From Bdellovibrionales bacterium (GTDB lineage Bacteria > Bdellovibrionota > Bdellovibrionia > Bdellovibrionales > UBA1609): DNA of 64,000 bases. Position 1 is the stretch's first letter, and each line of letters begins with the position of its first letter. Positions 35,286 to 43,200 of the stretch are shown piece by piece. The notes below the pieces were generated by a model. The model was not told the DNA's origin. It saw only the letters and a list, made by a program, of their open reading frames with translations, and ran no database searches. The translations under genes were made by a program, and so were the position numbers. The stretch lies in assembly GCA_016714165.1 (NCBI GenBank), contig JADJNU010000001.1, positions 2,232,001 to 2,296,000 of the forward strand. Direction: 5' to 3'.

Positions 35286-36808
35286 TTCGTGTCAAGATCT
35301 ATCATAAATATTTTCTTCTCGCATTTTTTCTATTAATCATTTTTGTTGTTCTTGGAGTTTTGTTCACCTCCTTTTTAGCTCGCTTGATGTCACCCAATCG
35401 CGAGTTGTTTCCCGGAGTAATGATCGCTAGGACAATTGACAAAATTAATCCAAACAATAAGGTGGAAAGTCTTCAAGAATTTCTCGCATGGCATACAAAT
35501 CAGCCAAAACCGCAACTGACTCTGATTGACCAAAATGGAAACATCCTGTTCACAAATTTGTTCCGCTTCAAATTGGATTGGAGAGGAATACAAAAGCCGA
35601 AAGCAGAATACAGTCATCTTGTTTTGGAAGACCTTGAAGATAGAAATTCTCATCCGCCTCCCTTACTTCCAGGGCTAACCGAACCCACCGGACCAAGGAC
35701 TGGGCCTTCTGGGCCTTCTGGGCCCTCTGGGCCTCCGGGTGGAGACGGGCAATATATGCTCATCCGGCTCGCCAGTGCTCCACCTCAATTTTTACTTGTT
35801 GGACCGCCATCATCGGTTGACGGTCCCCCACCGCTCCTTCCACTCTTAAGCCTACTGTCACTCGTTTGCTCACTCATCCTGGGAATCGGGACCACAATTG
35901 CCATCGTATATAGTCGTGTCCGCAAGGGCATAGGGATCGCCGACGAAGTGATAACAGAGCTCCAAAGCGGCAATCTCAAGGCTCGATTTCCTATTCATAG
36001 AAAAGATGAATTTGGGCAGGCGATGATTAGGTTCAATTTTATGGCGGGCGAAATTGAAAAGCTTGTGATCAACGTACGAGGTATTGAAAAAGCGAGAACA
36101 AAATTGCTTCAGGAATTGGCTCATGATCTGAGAACTCCGATGGCCTCTCTAAAAAGTATGGTTGAGACTCTATATTCAAAAAATCACAAGCTGGAACCTC
36201 AAGTGCAAGAGGAGCTGTTGAATTTGTCCCTAAAGGAAATTGACTATCTAGGACGTTTGGTTGAGGACTTGCTATTTCTGGCCCAGGTTCAGGAGCCCAG
36301 CTATCAAAGAGATCAGCAAATTTTCAATTTATCAGAAATTCTTTTAGAGGAAATCGAAGATTGCCAATTGAGGTCCATTCACCAAGATCAAAGAATTGTA
36401 ATCAAAAGCGATATTGAGAGCCTTCCCATTCATTTTTCTGGAGATCCCCATCTCATACGTCGCCTCTTTCGAAATGCGCTGGAGAACTCCTTCTCTTTTG
36501 CAAAAGGAGAACTCCAAATTTCTTTTAAAACTCTCTCTGAGAACAGGGTTCATCTTTCGATCGAGGACGATGGTCCTGGACTTAGTCAGGAGGGTCTCGC
36601 TTCATTTGGCTATCGACGCGTGACTCGCAAGTTAGACCTACTTCCAAATGGACGCGTCTCGGTCGGACTCGGTTCAGTGGTAATGAGAGCTATTTGCGAG
36701 GCCTATCGTGGCACTATTGGAATCGCCAATCGATATGATTCTCAGAAAAGCCTTATTGGAGCGAAAGTCGAAATCGTACTTCCACTTTCAAAGCCAAACA
36801 TTTCCTAG
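35282..36808 (+). CDS. Sensor histidine kinase with collagen-like periplasmic segment
   Basis: The 508-residue membrane kinase starts with GTG inside the regulator stop. A first helix (about 13-38) leads to a periplasmic sensor part that includes a Gly-Pro-rich run (PTGPRTGPSGPSGPSGPPGG, about 138-157). A second helix (about 185-210) is followed by HAMP, then the HisKA box ELAHDLRTP with H281, N-box NALENSFSF and G-box DDGPGLS. The signal sensed is unknown. Its 3' end lies inside a duplicated block, see the repeat at 36791. Confidence 0.85.
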   Translation: MIRVKIYHKYFLLAFFLLIIFVVLGVLFTSFLARLMSPNRELFPGVMIARTIDKINPNNKVESLQEFLAWHTNQPKPQLTLIDQNGNILFTNLFRFKLDWRGIQKPKAEYSHLVLEDLEDRNSHPPPLLPGLTEPTGPRTGPSGPSGPSGPPGGDGQYMLIRLASAPPQFLLVGPPSSVDGPPPLLPLLSLLSLVCSLILGIGTTIAIVYSRVRKGIGIADEVITELQSGNLKARFPIHRKDEFGQAMIRFNFMAGEIEKLVINVRGIEKARTKLLQELAHDLRTPMASLKSMVETLYSKNHKLEPQVQEELLNLSLKEIDYLGRLVEDLLFLAQVQEPSYQRDQQIFNLSEILLEEIEDCQLRSIHQDQRIVIKSDIESLPIHFSGDPHLIRRLFRNALENSFSFAKGELQISFKTLSENRVHLSIEDDGPGLSQEGLASFGYRRVTRKLDLLPNGRVSVGLGSVVMRAICEAYRGTIGIANRYDSQKSLIGAKVEIVLPLSKPNIS

Positions 36809-37113
36809 GTATTAAATTGTCCATAAAAAGAGGTGATCCGAGCCAAATAGCTTTGTATATACAAGCGTTTCGCTCGTGTCGATGGCAGTTCAAATGTACC
36901 GGGATTATTCTGCGGATATTGATATTTTACAATTGTCTTTCCTTGAGGCAAGTACTCAAAATAGAGCTTGTATCCTCGGTATGATTTTTCACCAGAACTG
37001 TAGGATCCATAAGCCTCGCTGAGAATATTGCTTCCGAAAGAAATTGGATCCGAAAGAGCCACCTGCAAGGCGTTTATAGCAGATCTGATTTTTAGAGTTA
37101 CTTCAATAATATC
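36791..37113. repeat. Segmental duplication, degenerate copy
   Basis: This block is homologous to 39817-40221. The stretch 36895-37050 is almost base-for-base the same as about 40000-40155. The alignment continues leftwards through CATTTC..TAAATT..CC and AAAAAGAGGTGATCCG into the last codons of the kinase gene. At 36840/36841 about 87 bases present in the other copy (half the terminator and the gene end) are missing. Homology ends on the right near ATAATATC at 37113. Confidence 0.85.
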
Positions 37114-37149
37114 TCCACAGATTCGATTCCAGCCCCAGAGTTTCCGCAC
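36805..37149 (-). pseudogene. Relic of an alpha-2-macroglobulin 3' end
   Basis: This 114-codon frame from residue ~12 matches the last ~100 residues of the alpha-2-macroglobulin at 39917: GDIIEVTLKI, LSDPI.GSNILSEAYG, SSGEKSYRGYKLYFEYLPQ and NNPGTF are shared. The N-terminal dozen residues are unrelated, and the original stop and terminator are deleted, so the frame runs on into junk. No ribosome site is seen. It is a remnant of duplication, probably not expressed. Confidence 0.8.
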
Positions 37150-37161
37150 GGAACAAAAGGC

Positions 37162-38604
37162 TCAATCCTTTTTAAGGCGGTCGTCTTTGATTCCATTAGT
37201 CAATTCTGAAAAGATTTGATCAGAGATTAGGGATGGCGCATTGGCTTGAACCTCAAAGAGAATATCGACAAATAAATTATGTTCTATATGCCATTTTATT
37301 CTTTTCAAAGATGAAATAAATAATTCTTGGGTCGAAGAATCTGCATTTCTCTCCGTCGCAACGACAAATAGCTGTCGGACCGCTCGCACGTCATGGCCAG
37401 ATAGCTTAATTAGATGCGGCAACAAAATGGAAAGTAAATGTCTATCTTTAGCTTTGACAAGCTCATAAGACAAATTAAAGAAGGTTTCTAAATTTGAAGA
37501 TTTTAAATCCTCAATTTTTCTAGCCAGGGCGTTAGTATTACCTTTTTGCGCATCAGTAATGGCTACTTGCAGTTCCTTGGATAAGGGCAAATACTTTATG
37601 AGGCCACTTTGGATTTCTCTTGGAGCCATTTTCCAGTTATAATCAAACAATGGGTTATGTGTATTCCCCAGTCGGTCAAATTCCTTTACGTCAAAGGAAA
37701 TTCGTAAAAAAGTCCGAAACCCTGGCATTTGAGCTGAAGTAGCTTCGTGAACAGTGTACGCATTCATTAAATATATTTTATATTCCTCAGTTAAAAATCT
37801 TGCGACATCTGTCTTTTGGAGATCCATTTCAAAAAAATGATCATGGACTCTTTCCTCAAGGTGCTCAAGGTGAAACGGTTGATCGTAAAATGCTGTTGGA
37901 GTGAGGTTTGACACAAGATAAGAATAGTTCAATTCATTTTTTGGATGTATTCTCGCCCCTTGAAATCCATCAACATGTGCCCCACCTTTACGTTGACTTG
38001 TTCCCGGATCCACCATCCCCTGATCGACGGTAATATATGCGAAAGCTTTTTGAGCAAATCCTGGCGGCGCGATACGATGGAAATGTTCAACTATTTGTTG
38101 AATAGTGTCCATAAATGGCAGCAATTCCCTAGGTACTCTGTATTCAGAGCCCCCAGACATTTTGATTGGCATATCTAAAACTCTTAAGCCCTGATTTTTT
38201 TGAAAAGGTGCTCTCGCCTGAGCTTCTCCTATATTCAATGGCCTATGATGGATTGCGAACCTTTGCTTTTGCCAAACGCTTCCGATTTCGGCTACCAGAG
38301 CGGAATCTCTTGCCATCACTCTGTGATATTCTAAATCAAAGGCGGTTTTTGGGCGAAACTCAATGCCACCATCGCGGCTCATTTCTCTCACCGAAAATTT
38401 GTAACCACCATATTCATAGTTTTTCTCAATGGGACTAGATTTCGTCCCAGTAGCAATATTAAGCAGCTCTACACATCTCAGCGATTGGGTCGTAGCTATC
38501 GCAGGGGATCCAACTAAGAACATCAGAGCCGTCAATACCGAATATCGATATACAGCTTTCAAGGATCCATACAGAGCTAAGGGGTGCAGTTTTTGTAGAT
38601 CCAT
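37162..38604 (-). CDS. Exported 2OG-Fe(II) oxygenase-like protein
   Basis: A 480-residue protein with an N-terminal hydrophobic signal (residues ~22-38, ending AIA). The middle region has the order of iron ligands of 2-oxoglutarate dioxygenases: H210-x-D212 in GGAHVDGFQ, a distal H286 in AYTVHEATS, and R297/R301 in FRTFLRISF as the 2OG-binding Arg candidates, with YLMNAYTVHEA as a jelly-roll strand. A following FDRLGNTHNPLFDYNW resembles a conserved tail of such enzymes. The C-terminal ~150 residues are helical and unassigned. An exported dioxygenase is unusual because 2OG is cytoplasmic. The name rests on motif order only. GAGG lies 8 bases before the ATG. Confidence 0.55.
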   Translation of the reverse strand: MDLQKLHPLALYGSLKAVYRYSVLTALMFLVGSPAIATTQSLRCVELLNIATGTKSSPIEKNYEYGGYKFSVREMSRDGGIEFRPKTAFDLEYHRVMARDSALVAEIGSVWQKQRFAIHHRPLNIGEAQARAPFQKNQGLRVLDMPIKMSGGSEYRVPRELLPFMDTIQQIVEHFHRIAPPGFAQKAFAYITVDQGMVDPGTSQRKGGAHVDGFQGARIHPKNELNYSYLVSNLTPTAFYDQPFHLEHLEERVHDHFFEMDLQKTDVARFLTEEYKIYLMNAYTVHEATSAQMPGFRTFLRISFDVKEFDRLGNTHNPLFDYNWKMAPREIQSGLIKYLPLSKELQVAITDAQKGNTNALARKIEDLKSSNLETFFNLSYELVKAKDRHLLSILLPHLIKLSGHDVRAVRQLFVVATERNADSSTQELFISSLKRIKWHIEHNLFVDILFEVQANAPSLISDQIFSELTNGIKDDRLKKD

Positions 38605-38935
38605 CCTTTATACCTCAATAATGCATGAAGCACAGTTCATGCCAATCTCAAATCTATTGGCGCCATCCAACAGATCCCGGCGAAAGAGTTGACAATGCAT
38701 TAAATTCCAGCATCTTGGCTAGTAAGGCAACCACAGCAAAAGTTTCCATAACTCAGCCTCTACTCCAAATTTGGTCATAAACTCGTGACTATTTACAAGT
38801 TTGGTCAACACGCAAAAAGCCAGAATGCCTCAGTAGCCCAGACGGTTGGCCCCTAATTCTGGAAAAATCACTCTCTTCGACCTAAATCAATATGGGTACT
38901 TTTAAGTTGCCCGTGAACGGAGACAATGCACCGGC
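38605..38935. other. Non-coding gap
   Basis: A 331-base gap upstream of the leftward oxygenase-like gene. No supported reading frame or hairpin with a T-run was found. It should contain that gene's promoter. Confidence 0.4.
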
Positions 38936-39661
38936 CTACCTGATCTTAGATACCAACCGGCGGCATGTTGCCCAAAAAGGACGAACAATTTTAGCAGAAA
39001 CTGGTCTAGCTAGAGGGGCTGGATCAAAGCCAGTTCGCACGTCATGAAATTCTTTGTAAGACCTAAACAAGAGTTGAGGCATCCGCTGTTTCATCACCAG
39101 CTTAAATTCATCAAAACTCACCTCAAGCGATTCATATCGCCACCTAAACCGCTCTGCATCACGATGATCGGTACTCCAGCGAAATACAGGCCACTCAAGC
39201 CCGGTTGATTCCCGAAACGCGACCTCAAGGACTGACGGATTCAAGTCAATGCTTATGAGGATGCTACTGATAGGGCCATATTCATTGTCTCTTAAATTAT
39301 CAATTTTACTTCGGTCAGAATTTGAAATGGAACCTAAGGTTATCAGAGATTCACCCTCGAAAGCCAGATTGACCTCATTGGCAATAATCAAAACTCCAGC
39401 TCTTCCACCGCTGTATTGCCAATCTAAATTGGCGACAACATGATCTCTGCTATCCGAGCTTGAATAGGACCCAAAAGTCCAAATAATCTTTCCATCATAA
39501 ACTAATCCCAATATATCAATATCACTATCAATAGCTTGTCCTGGGCGGTTGTTCATTCTCTGAACAAGGACTTCTAAACCAAACGCGTGGTGGGAGAACA
39601 TACATATCAAAAAAATCGATATGACCTTGAAAGGTGAGAAAATAACACTTAAAAAGTCCAC
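38936..39661 (-). CDS. Exported hypothetical protein
   Basis: The 241-residue protein has a signal peptide (hydrophobic VISIFLICMFSHHAFG). After it, a predicted beta-rich domain contains DSDIDILGLVYDGK and ANLDWQYSGGRAGVLIIANEVNL; the C-terminal ~60 residues are basic. No family is recognised. It and the oxygenase-like gene form the cargo between the two copies of the segmental duplication. Confidence 0.55.
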   Translation of the reverse strand: MDFLSVIFSPFKVISIFLICMFSHHAFGLEVLVQRMNNRPGQAIDSDIDILGLVYDGKIIWTFGSYSSSDSRDHVVANLDWQYSGGRAGVLIIANEVNLAFEGESLITLGSISNSDRSKIDNLRDNEYGPISSILISIDLNPSVLEVAFRESTGLEWPVFRWSTDHRDAERFRWRYESLEVSFDEFKLVMKQRMPQLLFRSYKEFHDVRTGFDPAPLARPVSAKIVRPFWATCRRLVSKIR

Positions 39662-39816
39662 ACAAGTTCCTATGAAAAAAGTGAGGAATGCTTATTCGAT
39701 GCATTATGCGGTGTCAAGCGTCAATCCTCTATTTATGTAAGGAATTCCAATTATCATATAAACTCTATCACATCTTCGATTTCCTGCCTTGGAACCCGCT
39801 TCTAAAAAGAATTAGG

Positions 39817-40221
39817 CAAACATTTCATAAGTTTTAAATTCTCCAAAAAAAGAGGTGGTCCGTCTACGCGACAAACCACCTCAAACAGAGTCCGTTCAAA
39901 AAATACCCTTCGAAGCCTACTTCACAACAACAGTACCGTTGGGTACCTCGCCAAATATGCTCGGTATATACAAGCCTTCTGCACGAGTCGGAGGAAGCTT
40001 AAATGTACCGGGATTGTTCAATTGATATTGATATTTTACAATTGTCTTTCCTTGAGGCAAGTACTCAAAATAGAGCTTGTATCCTCGGTATGATTTTTCA
40101 CCAGAGCTGTAGAATCCATAGGCCTCGCTGAGAATATTGCTCCCCGAAGGAATTGGATCTGAGAGAGCCACATGCGAGGTATTTGAAGCAGCGCTAATTT
40201 TAAGAGTTACTTCAATAATAT
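39817..40221. repeat. Segmental duplication, intact copy
   Basis: Covers the 3' end of the thioester-less alpha-2-macroglobulin gene, its stop, its terminator and about 30 bases beyond. The partner copy at 36791-37113 lacks about 87 bases around the stop/terminator. Both copies are in the same orientation, 2.7 kb apart. Confidence 0.85.
39845..39882 (-). terminator. Intrinsic terminator of the second alpha-2-macroglobulin gene
   Basis: On the minus strand GAGGTGGT and ACCACCTC form a perfect 8-bp stem followed directly by seven Ts. It lies about 35 bases past the stop codon. Confidence 0.85.
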
Positions 40222-43200
40222 CCCCCGGCTGATAGTTGGCACTCGAACCACTTGTTACGTTTTTAACTTCCTTTTCTAGGGACAAGCCTTGACCTAGAGC
40301 AGAAGTTAACGGAACAGCCGTCAAACCCTGAACAGAAACCCATGGGTAACCTAGTCCGCTATGGCTGACCACAACCGATTCCCGATCTGATTTCCAAGGA
40401 GAGTTGAGAACCCTCATCGGTGAGGTGGCATCCCAATCTACTTGATGAGATTGCCTTTCCTCAACAAGCTCGATTCTTGATTGTCCTTTCACGGCCTCAG
40501 ACTCATAGGTGCTTCCAAATCCTCTAAGACCTCCCGCGACCCAAGCCATTGTTCGGAGACCATACCACTCACTTCCACTCGCATTTACCAGGCCGGCGGC
40601 CAAAGCTCGGGCAATACTTGAATCTCCCTTCAGACGGGCCAATCCATAAAGAAGCTTGGAAGTTTCAAGTGTTTGATCCGAGTAAACCGCATCCCACAAA
40701 AACTCAGGTTTCCCTACAAGAGATGCAGAATTCCCGGCATACGCGAGACGAGATGGGTTTGTCAGTTGCACGTAGCGAGGAGACGCAAGAGCACTCTCTG
40801 GCAAGGCATGGACTTCAAAAAGCCAAAGGTCTAGCAAGGAACCGTTATTCCAATTCTCAATCACTTCACCAAAGGCAGTCTTGTTAGTAGCAAGGGTTTT
40901 AAGAATACTCCCAGCGACTTTCCGAGAAATATCCTCTAGTTTTTGGTCGCCAAATGCGAAAGCCGCAACACCCATGACAGACTGAGCTCGAATCCAATGG
41001 GCTGGAGTTTTTCCAACGTAGTCTGGACTGAGTGTCTTGTTCAGAACTGCGGTCACAGCTTGCTTCCAAGCCAAAGTGAGAGACGGTGGAACGTAATTCA
41101 TCGCCCATTTCTGTGATTGAAGAACATTAATAATAGAGGCTGTTAGCCAAACATCTCCACGTTGAGCTTGTGGAGAATACTTAACAAGACCATTTGAGTC
41201 GACGTAGCCAATCAAACTCTCTAAGGCCTTCTTCAACTGTGCGGGATTCTTCGCACTACTTTTCAGGAGCGCCTTATAAACCCTCGACTCAATAAAGAAA
41301 TCGGCAAAGGTGTTCTGATCGATACGCTTGTCAATTTGATCGAGAGCGCCGCCAACGAGACTGCTGGAGAGCGCAATGTTGATCTCCCCCTGGTTGGGAA
41401 GAGCAGTGGCTTCCTTGTTTAGGCTTAGATTGAGAGCTCCACTCTTTTCAATTTGTTGAAGGTAGGAGTGATGAATGGCCAGAGGAACATTCGGCAAAAC
41501 AACCTGGGCCTCTGGCGACATCGAATCAACCAATTTCCCAGTTTCGTCATAGACTCGGACAAGGTATTCGACTCTTTCAGCTCCCTCAGGAAAAGTCATT
41601 TCACCCACTTCAACCGCCACTGAATTGGCCTTTTCCAGGGAAACAATTTTCGAATAACTCTTCGTCTCCAGAGCATTTCCAGAACTATCTTTTGCCGTAG
41701 ATGTCACCTCTGCTCTGTAGGTCTGTTTTTTGGAGGTGTTATTCTGTAAAGTAACGCGTAAGGGGATTTTGTCCTCAGAATAGGCAACTGACGGAATATT
41801 TGAATAGGATTGAGTATCCTTTTCGGTCAGATAAGAAGCCTCTCCCAAACCAAACTTATTGTTCGTACTACTGACGATCGCAAATATCTTATATCTTGTG
41901 AGATTGTCATTGGTTTTGAATTTGATTTTCGCCTGCCCATTAACGACGGGAACATTCGATTCAAACGCAACCAAGGCATCAAAGATTCTTCGCTTGAGTT
42001 CGTTAGAAGATGATCCATCTCCTCCTTCGTCTCCCCCTTTACGCGCCCTCTCTGCAGCTCCAATAAGAACGTCTGCAGAGTCGCTCGCAGATACGGTCTC
42101 AATACGCTCGAGCGGGGTGACGGTAACAACATCATGACTGCGGAGTTGCATCATCGCGTCGAGTATCTTGTAAGAGTCATTGGCCTTTAGTTGAAGAATT
42201 TTCTCCTCTAAGGCAACCAGGGTTACGCTTCCAGTCCCAAGTGATCCACTGTCTGATTCAACACTGACCTGGACTTCAACCTCTTCGCGAGGTTCATACT
42301 TTTCTTTGTTCGTTTTTACTTCAACCTTTGCCTTGTATTTATTCCAGTCAACTTTCATGTTGGCAAATCCGAGCCGATAATTGGGTCGTCCAAGATCAAG
42401 TTCACCTAAGACGACTGGAATTGCGGAAAGTCGACCTGAGACGGCATAAACTGAAACAAAGGCGTTGGGTGCCAAAGTTGCATCAACAGGTATTTCGACT
42501 GATCCACGTTCGCAGGCATTGAGCGAGACATAGGCGTCTATCACGTCACTTCGCTCGACGGTCACGAGAGCTGAACATTGCTTGAACGGCGCCGGAAAAC
42601 TCACCAATGCCTTTTCTCCGCCCTTATAAAGAGGCTTATTGAGGGCAAGCGGAAGTTGTCTCTGAGAGTCTTCATCTCCCTCCGAATAGTAATCCCCTTC
42701 ATCATAGACTCTTCCTGAGCTATCAACCTTGAATAGAACGTGCGCTGATTGCTTCGTTCCATTGTCAGTCGTTTGAAAGGCATAACTTCCGGCTTTGAGT
42801 TTTTGAATACTACAAACCATATTGCCTTGAACAGCACACGAGCCGCCATAGTTCAATGGTTTGAGCTCTCTCTCCACCGTGTTCTTTATCAATCCACCGT
42901 AAAGTTCTTCACCGATCACCTTGGATTCAACCGAATAGAGGCTCACAGCAACCGAGGCTCCTGAAGTGATATTCTTTCCGTTTACATCTACCACAGCAAC
43001 TTGCAGTTGAGCTTTGGCTGGATCGCCGCCTATTAATTTCGATCCAATGAAGGAATGGGCATTGAAAATATCCTTACCCCGAGAAAGCGTTTGATACTCA
43101 CCCATTTGATCTTGATATCGCAGACGGGTGACTAGTCTTTGGGGGCGGTCGATCGTTTGAAGTATCTCCCCCACAGTCTTGCCACTGCCTAGGACTTCGC

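Noticed and set aside
35785..36124. Minus-strand frames over the sensor kinase
   Set aside because: Shadows of conserved HAMP and HisKA coding sequence.
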